A stretch of DNA of 64,000 bases from Microbacterium sp. MYb66 (GTDB lineage: Bacteria; Actinomycetota; Actinomycetes; Actinomycetales; Microbacteriaceae): assembly GCF_002979435.1 (NCBI RefSeq), contig NZ_PCOV01000001.1:124001-188000 (forward strand), read 5' to 3'. The notes beneath the pieces are model-generated. The model had not been told where the DNA came from, did no database searches, and worked only from the letters and a program-made list of their open reading frames with translations. Below are positions 16,545 to 25,511 of the stretch, in pieces (position 1 is the stretch's first letter; every line of letters starts with the position of its first letter). The translations under genes and the position numbers were made by a program.

Positions 16545-17360
16545 ATGTCCGAGTCTGCAGCCGTTCCCGTCGCCGTATGCCAGTTCGCGCCCACCGCATC
16601 CCGCGCCGACAATCGCGAGCGGATCGCTGGGCTGACGGCGGATGCGGCGGCCCGAGGGGCGAAGCTGATCGTGTTCCCCGAGTACTCCAGCTACTTCGTC
16701 GATCCGATGGATCAGAGCCTGGTCGCGAATGCGGAGGATCTCGACGGGGAGTTCGTCGCGATGCTCACCGCGTTGGCCGCGGACTATGCCGTCGTCATCG
16801 TCGCGGGTCTCGCGGAGCGTGCCTCCGACGACCGGCGCGTGCGGAACGCCGTCGTGGCGGTTCGAGGTGACGGTGTCCTCGCCGTCTATCGGAAGCAGCA
16901 CCTCTACGATGCGTTCGGGCAGGCCGAGTCCGACTGGGTCGAGCCGGGGGCCGTGGGAGAGGCCTCGACGTTCGAGGTCGGCGGCCTGCGGTTCGGGCTC
17001 ATGACCTGCTACGACCTGCGCTTCCCGGAGGTCGCGCGTTCCCTGGTCGACGCCGAGGCCGATGCGCTGGTCGTCCCGGCCGAATGGGTCAGGGGGCCGC
17101 TCAAGGAACACCACTGGACGACCCTGCTCGCGGCGAGGGCGATCGAGAACACCGTCTACGTGGTGGCGGCCGATCACCCGACGCCGATCGGGGTCGGCCA
17201 CTCGCAGATCATCGACCCGCAGGGAGTGGTCCTGGCGGGCGTGGGGACGGAGCAGGGGATCGCGGTGGCGACCGTCGAGCGGTCCGCGATCGACCGTGTG
17301 CGCGCCGTCAACCCGTCCCTGCGCGTGCGGCGGTACGCGGTCGTGCCCCGAGAAGCCTGA
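16545..17360 (+). CDS. carbon-nitrogen hydrolase (nitrilase superfamily)
   Basis: 271 aa with the complete nitrilase-family Glu-Lys-Cys triad: E46 in FPEYS, K117 in YRKQHLYD and C155 in TCYDLRFPE. The family hydrolyses amides, often acting as omega-amidase, deaminated-glutathione amidase or a small-amide hydrolase; the substrate cannot be read from sequence. ATG 16545 is preceded by GAGGAT and six bases, the leaderless geometry. In-frame GTG and ATG codons 24 and 18 nt upstream are less likely. It converges on the aminotransferase gene with a 12-nt gap. Confidence 0.85.
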   Translation: MSESAAVPVAVCQFAPTASRADNRERIAGLTADAAARGAKLIVFPEYSSYFVDPMDQSLVANAEDLDGEFVAMLTALAADYAVVIVAGLAERASDDRRVRNAVVAVRGDGVLAVYRKQHLYDAFGQAESDWVEPGAVGEASTFEVGGLRFGLMTCYDLRFPEVARSLVDAEADALVVPAEWVRGPLKEHHWTTLLAARAIENTVYVVAADHPTPIGVGHSQIIDPQGVVLAGVGTEQGIAVATVERSAIDRVRAVNPSLRVRRYAVVPREA

Positions 17361-17372
17361 GCCGGCCCGGGG

Positions 17373-18575
17373 TCAGGCGGCGAAGCTCGCGAGACGTGCG
17401 GCCGCCTCCTCGAGGACGTCGACGCGCTTGCACGCTGCGAAGCGCACGAGGCCGCGGTACTCGCCCCTGTGCGCCTCCGAGACGAACGCGGTCAGTGGGA
17501 TCGCCACGACGCCGGCGCGCTCCGGCAGCGAGCGGCAGAACGCCGCGGCATCCGCCCCGCCCAGCGCGGTCGCATCCGCCACGGTGAAGTATCCGCCTTG
17601 CGGAGCGTGCACGGTGAACCCGGCAGAGCGCAGGCCCTCGCCGAGGATCTCGTGCTTGCGGGAGAGCGCAGCGGCGGCGACGGCGAAGTAGGCGTCATCC
17701 AGGCGAAGCCCCACGGCGATGGCGGGCTGGAAAGGGGACCCGTTCACGTAGGTGAGGTACTGCTTCACGGTGAGCACCGCCGTGATGAGCGCTGCCGGGC
17801 CGTGCACCCACCCGATCTTCCATCCCGTCGTGGAGAACGTCTTGCCGGCCGAGGAGATCGTCAGCGTCCGCTCGGCGGCACCGGGAAGCGTGGCTATCGG
17901 CGTGTGCGGACCGTGGAAGGCCAGGTGCTCGTACACCTCGTCGGTGACGATTACGGCGTCGTGCTGCGCGGCCAGCCGCACGACCTCTTCGAGCACCCGG
18001 CGCTCGAACACGGCGCCGGTGGGATTGTGCGGATCGTTGATCAGAATGACCCTGGTGCGATCTGTCACGGTCGCGGCGAGCCGGTCGAGGTCGGGCTGGA
18101 ACCCGGGTGCGTGCAGCGGGACCGTGCGAAGACGAGCGCCGGCCAGGGCTACGGCGGCGGCATACGAGTCGTAGTACGGCTCGAACACGACCACCTCGTC
18201 GTCGGGGCCGTCGATCAGCGCGAGCAGGGTGGCCGTGAGGGCCTCGGTCGCCCCTGCCGTGACGATCACTTCGGTGCCGGGGTCGACGTCGAGCCCGTAG
18301 AACCGGCGTTGGTGCTCGCTGATCGCTTCGAGGAGATCGGGGACGCCGCGGCCGGGCGGATATTGATTCGCCCCGTTCGCGATCGCGCTGCGCGCGGCCT
18401 CCAGCACCTCGGCAGGGCCGTCCTCGTCGGGGAAGCCCTGTCCCAGATTGATCGCACCCGTCCGGGCCGCAGCCGCGGACATCTCTGCGAAGATGGTGGG
18501 CGCGACGGTTCCGTCTGCGGCCAGCAGGCCGGCACCTGCCGCCGTGCGACGCCATGCGCCGGGAATGACACTCAT
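17373..18575 (-). CDS. PLP aminotransferase, DapC-like
   Basis: 400 aa fold-type I aminotransferase. Seen: substrate segment INLGQGFPDEDGP, NPTG in NDPHNPTGAVF, TDEVYEHL and the PLP-binding Lys245 in SSAGKTFSTTGWKIGW. It resembles M. tuberculosis DapC (Rv0858c) along its whole length, including GFPDEDGP, QYPPG and the KQYLTYVNGSPFQPA region (mycobacterial form KQYLSYVGGAPFQPA). The likely reaction is N-succinyl-LL-2-amino-6-ketopimelate plus glutamate in lysine/DAP synthesis, though kynurenine- or methionine-type aminotransferases are related. The start ATG 18575 has no Shine-Dalgarno; TAGCCT lies seven bases upstream. Confidence 0.78.
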   Translation of the reverse strand: MSVIPGAWRRTAAGAGLLAADGTVAPTIFAEMSAAAARTGAINLGQGFPDEDGPAEVLEAARSAIANGANQYPPGRGVPDLLEAISEHQRRFYGLDVDPGTEVIVTAGATEALTATLLALIDGPDDEVVVFEPYYDSYAAAVALAGARLRTVPLHAPGFQPDLDRLAATVTDRTRVILINDPHNPTGAVFERRVLEEVVRLAAQHDAVIVTDEVYEHLAFHGPHTPIATLPGAAERTLTISSAGKTFSTTGWKIGWVHGPAALITAVLTVKQYLTYVNGSPFQPAIAVGLRLDDAYFAVAAAALSRKHEILGEGLRSAGFTVHAPQGGYFTVADATALGGADAAAFCRSLPERAGVVAIPLTAFVSEAHRGEYRGLVRFAACKRVDVLEEAAARLASFAA

Positions 18576-18673
18576 GAAGAACAGGCTAAGGCCATAGCGG
18601 AAACTCATCTTCGCCATAAGGAACGCACAGATACAGGCGTCATTCTGAAGTGGTCGTTGAAGGAGCACTCACC

Positions 18674-20272
18674 ATGAACGAAGACAACACCCAAGACCAC
18701 TCGGCACCCGCGTCGAACGACGCCGTGCCGTCCGCCCAGGCCGCGGAGGTCGCCGCTCAGTCGGTGACGGATGCTGCCGCTGATACGACCGGCCCGGCTT
18801 CCGCCGCCCCGGTCGCCGCCGCGCCGGCCTCTGCCGCGCCGGTACAGGGACACGAGGTGCCGTCGACGTTCACGTCTCAGGCGCCGTCCACTCCCGTGAT
18901 CGCACCCGTGCCGCACGGCTTCGCGGCACCGGCCGCGCCGGCAACCGTCACCGCACCGGCCACCGCCACCGCACCGGGAGCCGCATTCGGCATCCCCACG
19001 GCGGCGTCGTACACGCAGCCCACCCTGCCGCTCGACGGCGACGCCGTGTCGAACGACGGGGCCAAGAACAAGGACCAGAAGTCGCGGGGCGGCGCGAAAT
19101 TCGCCGCGTTCATCGTCGCGGCGGCGCTCGTCGGCGGTGTCGCCGGCTTCGGCGGCGGCGCGCTGCTGAACGGGCTGCAGGACCAGCCGTCCTCCGGGAC
19201 GGCCTCGGGGCCGCAGACCGTCACGGTCAACAACCCCGGATCGGTCAACGAGACCACCGCAGTCGCGACCGCTGCTCTGCCCTCCGTGGTCACCATCGAG
19301 GTGGCCGGTTCCGATCAGGGCGGCAGCGGATCCGGAGTGATCATCAGCGAAGACGGCTACGTGCTCACCAACACGCACGTGGTGACGCTCGGCGGAGCCG
19401 TCGCCGATCCGACCATCCGGGTGACCACGTCCGACGGGCACCTCTACGAGGCCACCGTCGTGGGCACCGACCCGATCTACGACCTCGCCGTGATCAAGCT
19501 GAAGGATGCCGAGGGGCTCACGCCCATCAAGTTCGCCGACTCGTCCAAGCTCAACGTCGGTGACACCACCGTCGCGCTCGGTGCGCCGCTGGGACTGGCG
19601 AACTCGGTGACCACCGGCATCGTCAGCGCTTTGAACCGGAGCATCCAGATCGCCTCGTCGGCACTGCCCGACTCGTCCTCCGAGGACGCCCCTGAGCAGG
19701 AGTCGCCGGAGCAGGGCCAGGGCCCGTTCCAGTTCGACATCCCGGGGAGCACCGGTCAGCAGACCTCCGACTCCATCTCGATCGCCGTGATCCAGACGGA
19801 TGCCGCGATCAACCATGGCAACTCGGGCGGCGCCCTCGTGAACAGCAAGGGCGAGCTGATCGGCATCAACGTGGCGATCGCGAGCTCGGGCAGCTCCGAG
19901 GAGTCGGGTTCGATCGGCATCGGATTCGCCATCCCGTCGAACATCGCCCAGCGTGTCTCGGAGGAGATCATCGCCGATGGTGCGGCGACGCACGGACTGC
20001 TCGGCGCCTCGGTCCAGGATGCCTCGAACATCGAGGGCGCCACGGTCGCCGGTGCGTACATCGCCGAGGCGAACAACGGTGGCGCTGCCGCCGCAGGCGG
20101 GCTCGAGAAGGGCGACATCGTGACCTCGTTCAACGGAGTCCCGATCACCAGCGCCACCGACCTCACCGCTCAGGTGCGCGCCGCCGCCGCAGGCAGCGAC
20201 GCGAAGGTCACCTACGTGCGCGGCGGCAAGTCGTACGACATCGAGGTGACGCTCGGCGAACTCGCCGGCTGA
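18674..20272 (+). CDS. HtrA/DegP-like trypsin-type serine protease with PDZ domain
   Basis: 532 aa. Residues 1-140 are a Pro/Ala/Thr-rich cytoplasmic region, followed by one membrane segment (about 142-165), a trypsin-like domain with H235 (NTHVV), D270 (YDLAVIKL) and S384 (GNSGGALV), and a C-terminal PDZ domain. Such proteases degrade or refold damaged exported proteins outside the membrane. AGGAG lies 8 nt before ATG 18674. Its end is followed by an inverted repeat that also covers the start of the next gene. Confidence 0.9.
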   Translation: MNEDNTQDHSAPASNDAVPSAQAAEVAAQSVTDAAADTTGPASAAPVAAAPASAAPVQGHEVPSTFTSQAPSTPVIAPVPHGFAAPAAPATVTAPATATAPGAAFGIPTAASYTQPTLPLDGDAVSNDGAKNKDQKSRGGAKFAAFIVAAALVGGVAGFGGGALLNGLQDQPSSGTASGPQTVTVNNPGSVNETTAVATAALPSVVTIEVAGSDQGGSGSGVIISEDGYVLTNTHVVTLGGAVADPTIRVTTSDGHLYEATVVGTDPIYDLAVIKLKDAEGLTPIKFADSSKLNVGDTTVALGAPLGLANSVTTGIVSALNRSIQIASSALPDSSSEDAPEQESPEQGQGPFQFDIPGSTGQQTSDSISIAVIQTDAAINHGNSGGALVNSKGELIGINVAIASSGSSEESGSIGIGFAIPSNIAQRVSEEIIADGAATHGLLGASVQDASNIEGATVAGAYIAEANNGGAAAAGGLEKGDIVTSFNGVPITSATDLTAQVRAAAAGSDAKVTYVRGGKSYDIEVTLGELAG

Positions 20273-20285
20273 CCCTCGCTCTCAC

Positions 20286-20335
20286 AGAGAAGGACGCCAC
20301 CTGCGCGATAGGCTCGCGGGGTGGCGTCCTTCTCT
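20286..20335 (+). terminator. 16-bp inverted repeat: htrA terminator overlapping next promoter and start
   Basis: 20286-20301 pairs perfectly with 20320-20335; the 18-nt loop holds TAGGCT (20309-20314), the -10-like hexamer of the next gene, whose GTG start (20321) lies in the right arm. The right arm ends in TTCTCTTTC. Read-through RNA from htrA would form the hairpin and bury the GTG; a leaderless transcript would carry only the right arm. Confidence 0.65.
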
Positions 20336-21574
20336 TTCGGCACCGGCAACGCGGCCAAGCTGCTCCGGATACCGCTGTATGCCGCGGGACGCATCGGTAC
20401 CCTTCTCGTTCCGCGCGGTCGGCGCTGGGTCTTCGGCTGCGGCGCAGGTATCGGCGACGGCGCGCTCGCGCTGCAGCGCCATGCATCCGCCGCGGGGCAC
20501 GACACACTGTGGCTCACGGCCTCCGAACGCGAGGATCGGGATGCCGAGGCCCTCGGCATCCGCTTCGTCCGCAAGAACGGTGTCCGCGGATGGTGGGCGA
20601 CCGCGCGCGCCGGCGTCCTCGTGGTCACGCACGGCCTCGGCGACGTGAACCGGTACGCGAACGGCGGCGCGTTCGTGGTGCAGCTCTGGCACGGCATCCC
20701 CTTGAAGCGGATCGGCTTGGACTCCCCGGCCACCACACAGGTGCCGAGCGTGCCGGGTGCACCGTTGCTGCGGCGTGCCGTGGCCTTCCTCTACCGTGCC
20801 GCCGCCCAGCGGATCCGTGTGCTGCCGGCGGCCTCCCACCGTGCCAGAGGGCGCCTGGAGTCGGCATTCGGGCTCGGCGACGATCGAGTGGTCGTGACCG
20901 GTGAACCCCGGGTCGACGTGCTCACCACCGGCTCGCCGGAAGAGGCGCAGCGTGCGGCATCCGTCGTGCTGAGGAGAGTCGCGGGGGAGATCCCGGACAG
21001 CGCGCGCACCATCCTTTACGCGCCGACCTGGCGCGACGGCGCCGCCGACCCGGCCGTTCCCACGGCGCAGGAGTGGATCCGGATCCTTCGCGTCCTCGAG
21101 GAGCGCGACGCGATCCTGCTGGTGCGCTCCCACCCCCTGGGCGAGGGCGGCTACGCGCCACCTCTCCCGAGCCGCCGGGTGCGTGCGCTCGGCGCCGTGC
21201 TGCTGCCCGATGTGACGCCGGTCCTGCCTGCGATCGATGTGCTCATCACGGACTACTCCTCGCTCGCCTACGACGTCGGACTCCTGCGGATGCCGGTCCT
21301 CTTCCTCGCCCCGGATTCGACGGAGTACGCACGCACGCGAGGGTTCTACGGACGGTTCGAAGACGTCGCGGGTCCCGATGCGGCGGTCGACTGGTCGGAG
21401 ATGCTCGCGCAGCTCGAAGCGCTGCTGTCCGACGAGCGCACGTTCGCCACGGCCTCCGCCCGTTCCGCTACGCTCAGCGCGGAGATGCACGCGCATCGCG
21501 ACGGACGCAACACGGAGCGCGTCTACCAGGTCATCCGCGCGCGGGGGATTCCCGCGCCGAAGGGAGCAGTATGA
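20321..21574 (+). CDS. CDP-glycerol glycerophosphotransferase family protein (TagB/TagF-like) 1
   Basis: 417 aa. Glyphos_transf-type motifs: QLWHGIPLKR (about 121-130), ILYAPTWRD, VRSHP and VLITDYSSLAYD. The family transfers glycerol- or ribitol-phosphate from CDP donors onto a growing wall polymer at the cytoplasmic membrane face. GTG 20321 lies six bases after TAGGCT, so the mRNA is probably leaderless. The stop overlaps the start of the next family member by 4 nt (ATGA). No CDP-glycerol synthase is in the window, so the donor is uncertain. Confidence 0.82.
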   Translation: MASFSFGTGNAAKLLRIPLYAAGRIGTLLVPRGRRWVFGCGAGIGDGALALQRHASAAGHDTLWLTASEREDRDAEALGIRFVRKNGVRGWWATARAGVLVVTHGLGDVNRYANGGAFVVQLWHGIPLKRIGLDSPATTQVPSVPGAPLLRRAVAFLYRAAAQRIRVLPAASHRARGRLESAFGLGDDRVVVTGEPRVDVLTTGSPEEAQRAASVVLRRVAGEIPDSARTILYAPTWRDGAADPAVPTAQEWIRILRVLEERDAILLVRSHPLGEGGYAPPLPSRRVRALGAVLLPDVTPVLPAIDVLITDYSSLAYDVGLLRMPVLFLAPDSTEYARTRGFYGRFEDVAGPDAAVDWSEMLAQLEALLSDERTFATASARSATLSAEMHAHRDGRNTERVYQVIRARGIPAPKGAV

Positions 21575-23007
21575 CAACGGCCCGCATCGATGACACGGCG
21601 GAGGCGCTGGTCATCGCAGGGACCGGTCCACGGCCGGCGACGGCAGCGCTGGTCGGGCCGCGAGCGCGCGTCGAGGCCCGGGTCAGCGGGGGCGGCGCCA
21701 CCTGGAAAGCCTCCTTCCTCCTCCGGGCGTCGCGGTGGGGCGGACCCTCCCTTCCGCTGCCTGCGGGGGAGTACGAGCTGCGGATCGCGGATGCCGACCT
21801 CGACGAGCTGCGGGTCGCTCCGGTGGTCCTCACGGGAGTGCGCATCGCTGTCGACGGCAGCACCGTACGCATCGCCGCACCGATCGATCCGGTGTATGAG
21901 ACCGTCGAAGGACGCTCGACGCTGGAGGAGCGCTACGTGGCGCAGACCGGCGGCACCGAGAACGCCGTCTTCTTCGAGAGCTTCTACGGCCGGAGCGTCG
22001 GCTGCAATCCCCGGGCCATCGACCGCGAGCTCGCGGCGCGGGCGCCCGAGGTGCGGAGATACTGGAGCGTCGTCGATCTCTCGGTCGAGGTCCCGGAGGG
22101 GGCGATCGCGGTCGTCGAAGGGAGCCCGGAGTGGTGGCACGCCCGCGGAGCCGCCCGCCTGCTGGTCGTGAACGATTGGCTTCGGCGCCGGTTCGCCCGC
22201 AAGCCCGGACAGAAGGTCCTGCAGACCTGGCATGGGACCCCTCTCAAGCGGCTCGCGCTCCACCGCCCCGGCTTCGATCCGCGGCGGATGGCCGCGGTGG
22301 TGAAGGAGTCGCGTCGCTGGGACGTGCTCCTCGCGCAGAACACGTACTCCGAGCGCATTCTCCGCAAGGCATACGCGTTCTTCGGCCGCCCGATCTGGGT
22401 GGACGGATACCCCCGCAACGACGCTCTCGCCACGGAGGACCCGGCGGCGATCCGGAGCGCGCTGGGCATCGGCGCCGACGAGCGGGTACTCCTCTACGCC
22501 CCGACCTGGCGAGACGACCGCGCCGAGATGGTGGACTTCGTCGATCCTGAGCTCCTGGCCCGACAAGCGAATGCCGTGGTGCTCGTCCGCGGTCACTCCC
22601 GCACGCTGGAGCAGGGACGCGACCGCGCCGGTGCGCGGGTCATCGATGTCACCGGCTACCCGGAGACCGCGCGACTGCTCCTCGCCGCCGACGCGCTGAT
22701 CACCGACTACTCCTCGGTGATGTTCGACTTCAGTGTCACGGGCAAGCCGATGTACTTCCTCGTGCCGGACCTCGACCACTATCGAGGACAGCTGCGCGGG
22801 TTCTACTTCGACCTCGCCGAACGTGCTCCTGGGCCCCTCGTGCGCACGCAGGACGATCTTGCCGCCGCCCTGGAGGACCTCGACCACGAGGCCGTCTACG
22901 CGGAGCGCTACGCGGCGTGGCGCAGGCAGTTCAACTCGCGCGACGACGGCCATGCCGCAGAGCGCGTCGTCGACCGCATCCTGGATCTGGGTTTCGTCAC
23001 GCGCTGA
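21571..23007 (+). CDS. CDP-glycerol glycerophosphotransferase family protein (TagB/TagF-like) 2
   Basis: 478 aa; ATG 21571 overlaps the preceding stop. An N-terminal beta-rich region (about 1-120) precedes the transferase domain: TWHGTPLKRLAL, YAPTWRDDR, VRGHS, LITDYSSVMFDF and KPMYFLVPDLDHY. These are classical TagF-type polymerase/primase motifs. Together with the gene upstream and the one at 24.2 kb it suggests synthesis of a polyol-phosphate or phosphosugar wall polymer. It converges on a glycosyltransferase gene with an 18-nt gap. Confidence 0.85.
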   Translation: MTTARIDDTAEALVIAGTGPRPATAALVGPRARVEARVSGGGATWKASFLLRASRWGGPSLPLPAGEYELRIADADLDELRVAPVVLTGVRIAVDGSTVRIAAPIDPVYETVEGRSTLEERYVAQTGGTENAVFFESFYGRSVGCNPRAIDRELAARAPEVRRYWSVVDLSVEVPEGAIAVVEGSPEWWHARGAARLLVVNDWLRRRFARKPGQKVLQTWHGTPLKRLALHRPGFDPRRMAAVVKESRRWDVLLAQNTYSERILRKAYAFFGRPIWVDGYPRNDALATEDPAAIRSALGIGADERVLLYAPTWRDDRAEMVDFVDPELLARQANAVVLVRGHSRTLEQGRDRAGARVIDVTGYPETARLLLAADALITDYSSVMFDFSVTGKPMYFLVPDLDHYRGQLRGFYFDLAERAPGPLVRTQDDLAAALEDLDHEAVYAERYAAWRRQFNSRDDGHAAERVVDRILDLGFVTR

Positions 23008-23025
23008 GCACGCTCGAGGCCCGCT

Positions 23026-24099
23026 TCAGGGGAGCGGCGTGTTGCGCGTGCCGAGACGCGAGGCGTCGACGGTGTCTCTGGCACCACGGAGAACGCCGCC
23101 GATGAACCCGAGGCCCCATGAGAGGTGCATCGTGGGCAGCACGATCAGCGTCCACAGGCGCTGACGAAAGCCCCCACCGCCGGGAGCCAGGGCGACCGCC
23201 AGCACGAGCAGCATGTACAGCGCCAGCGGCCCGTAGACGACGAGCGAGGCGATCAGGGAGAGCACACCGCCGAGCACACCCGTCAGCTGCAGGACCCCCA
23301 GGACGAGGGCGAGTGCGACGATGAGGACGAGTGCGGGCGGAGCGAAGTAGCGGATGCCGTTGCGACGACCGAACCGGCGCACCAGCTCGCCACGCCAGGC
23401 GCCGGTGGCACGGAACTGCCGGGCCAGGCGCAGCCAGCTCTCGCGCGGCCAGTACGTCACGGACAGCTCAGGATCGAACCAGACACGGTGACCGGCCTGA
23501 CGGATGCGGAGGTTGAGCTCCCAGTCCTCGCCGCGCCGGATCGACTCGTCGAACAGCCCGATCTCGTCGAGCACCTCGCGACGCATCACGCCCAGGTAGG
23601 CCGACTCGGCCTCACCCTCTTGGGAACTCCCGTGGTAGGCGCCTCCGCCGAGCCCGACGGGGGAGTTGTAGAGACGGGCCACGGCCTTCTGGAACGGTGT
23701 GCGTCCTTCGGCGTGCATGACGCCGCCGACGTTGGCCGATCCGGTGCGCTCCAGGGTCTGCAGCGCACGGGCGGCATAGCCGGAGGAGAGCTCGGAGTGG
23801 GCGTCGACGCGGAGGACCGTGGCGTAGCGACTCGCCCGGATCGCGGCGTTCAGGCCGACCGGGATGTGTGCGGCCGGATTGTCGACCAGGCGGATGCGGT
23901 CGTCCGTCGCGGCGAGCCGCTGCGCGAGCTCGGTCGTGCCATCGGTGGAGGGCCCGAGTGCCAGCACCAGTTCGGTGGGCACGTCGACGTCCTGGGCGAG
24001 CACCGACTCGATCGCGTGCTCGAGGTACGCGCGCTCGTTGAGCACCGGCATCACGAAGGACACCCCGGGCAGGGGAGCGGAGATCTCGTCGGCTGGCAC
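23026..24099 (-). CDS. GT2 family glycosyltransferase with C-terminal membrane segments
   Basis: 357 aa. GT-A fold: VSFVMPVLNE at the start, VLRVDAHSELSSGYA in place of DxD, and GRRNGIRY-adjacent hydrophobic segments (about 250-335) that form 3-4 membrane helices. SIRRGEDWELNLRIRQ matches the acceptor motif (ED). Related to succinoglycan-type ExoA transferases. The only start is GTG 24099, shortly after an in-frame stop; CATGAT lies six bases upstream, so initiation is probably leaderless. It is divergent from the third TagF-like gene, sharing a 126-bp promoter region. Confidence 0.85.
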   Translation of the reverse strand: MPADEISAPLPGVSFVMPVLNERAYLEHAIESVLAQDVDVPTELVLALGPSTDGTTELAQRLAATDDRIRLVDNPAAHIPVGLNAAIRASRYATVLRVDAHSELSSGYAARALQTLERTGSANVGGVMHAEGRTPFQKAVARLYNSPVGLGGGAYHGSSQEGEAESAYLGVMRREVLDEIGLFDESIRRGEDWELNLRIRQAGHRVWFDPELSVTYWPRESWLRLARQFRATGAWRGELVRRFGRRNGIRYFAPPALVLIVALALVLGVLQLTGVLGGVLSLIASLVVYGPLALYMLLVLAVALAPGGGGFRQRLWTLIVLPTMHLSWGLGFIGGVLRGARDTVDASRLGTRNTPLP

Positions 24100-24225
24100 A
24101 TGATGATCATGTCACGGCGTCATCGGGCATTCCCTGAGGGGTGGACGGGCACAGCGACGTCGTTCGCCCGTGCGCCATACTGCGGTGGACGGGTGGATGC
24201 CGCAGGGACGAACTATTCTGGAGGG

Positions 24226-25509
24226 ATGGGTGCTCTGTCTGACGCGAAGAAGGCGTACCGTCTGCTGAAGCGGGCGCTCGCATCCCGCACCGCCGTCCAA
24301 CGCGTACGACGACGACTCGCCGAGCGCGAGCCGTACCCGACCGATCACTTCAAGGTCGCGGTGTACTTCGCCGACGGTGCCGTGAACATGTACCAGATGC
24401 GGCAGTGGTATCGCCCGCTCGCCGAGCTCTCGAAGCGTTGGCCCGTGGTCGTGCTCTCGCGCCAGGCGACGGGCACCGAGAAGCTGCTCGACGAGGATGC
24501 CCCTCCGGTCGCGTTCGTTCCGAAGATCCGTGACCTGGAGCGGTTCATCGCGACGCAGGACATCCGCGTCGTGCTGTACGTCAACCAGAACACGCGGAAC
24601 TTCCAGATGTTCCGCTACGGACGACGCTGGCATGTGTTCATCAATCACGGCGAGTCCGACAAGATGTACATGACGACCAACCAGTACAAGGCGTACGACT
24701 ACGCCTTCGTCGCCGGACAGGCCGCACGGGACCGTCTGTCGCGCACCCTCTGGGACTACGACGTGGACAAGCGCACGATCGAGATCGGGCGCCCGCAGGC
24801 GGACCACTACTCGGGCACGCTGCCCTACACGCCGGATGACCGGACGGTCGTGCTCTACGCTCCCACCTGGGAAGGCGACCGTCCCAGCGCCCACTACGGA
24901 TCCATCGCCTCGCACGGCGAGACGCTCGTCGCGCGCCTCCTCGCGACCGGCCTGCACCGCGTCGTGTACCGCCCTCACCCTCGCAGCGGCGTGGTCGATG
25001 AGGCCTACGGCGCCGCTCACCGCCGGATCATCGCGGCGATCAATGCGGCCAACGCGGCGGATCCGACGGCTCACCACGTCTACGACGCCGCGCCGGAGCT
25101 GGGGTGGCAGCTCACGGCGGCCGACGTCGCCATCGTCGACATCTCGGCCATGGTGTACGACCGGCTCGCGGCGGGAAAGCCGTTGATGATCACCCGGCCG
25201 ACGGATGATCAGGCGTCGATCGACACGCAGGGCTATCTGGCCGACTGCGAGTGGCTGACGGCTGAGGCGGCGGACGACATCGTGGCCGAGGTCGAACGCG
25301 TGCGCGCCGACGAGGCGGCCATCGCCCGGCTGCGGATGTGGGTGCAGCACTATTTCGGCGACACGACCCAGGGCGTGGCCACCGAGAAGTTCCACGCTGC
25401 GGTCGACGGACTCATGCAGGAGTGGGAGCGGTGGCAGGCCCACGAGGTGGGGGCCGTCCGCGAAGACGAGGACGACGACGACGAAGAAGCCGACGAAGAG
25501 GAAGTCTGA
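24226..25509 (+). CDS. CDP-glycerol glycerophosphotransferase family protein 3, acidic tail
   Basis: 427 aa. Divergent member of the same family: FINHGESDKMYM replaces the WHG motif, then VLYAPTWEGD, YRPHPRSG and VAIVDISAMVYD in place of TDYSS. The last 18 residues are nearly all Asp/Glu. ATG 24226 follows TATTCT by six bases (leaderless type); the frame is open for another 1.1 kb upstream, but that part is antisense to the GT2 gene and not real. The biotin ligase gene begins 3 nt after the stop, so they are probably co-transcribed. Confidence 0.78.
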   Translation: MGALSDAKKAYRLLKRALASRTAVQRVRRRLAEREPYPTDHFKVAVYFADGAVNMYQMRQWYRPLAELSKRWPVVVLSRQATGTEKLLDEDAPPVAFVPKIRDLERFIATQDIRVVLYVNQNTRNFQMFRYGRRWHVFINHGESDKMYMTTNQYKAYDYAFVAGQAARDRLSRTLWDYDVDKRTIEIGRPQADHYSGTLPYTPDDRTVVLYAPTWEGDRPSAHYGSIASHGETLVARLLATGLHRVVYRPHPRSGVVDEAYGAAHRRIIAAINAANAADPTAHHVYDAAPELGWQLTAADVAIVDISAMVYDRLAAGKPLMITRPTDDQASIDTQGYLADCEWLTAEAADDIVAEVERVRADEAAIARLRMWVQHYFGDTTQGVATEKFHAAVDGLMQEWERWQAHEVGAVREDEDDDDEEADEEEV

Positions 25510-25511
25510 GC

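Noticed and set aside
23125..24225. Open frame extending the third TagF-like gene 1.1 kb upstream
   Set aside because: It is antisense to the complete GT2 gene; the -10 hexamer and ATG at 24226 give a full-length family protein.
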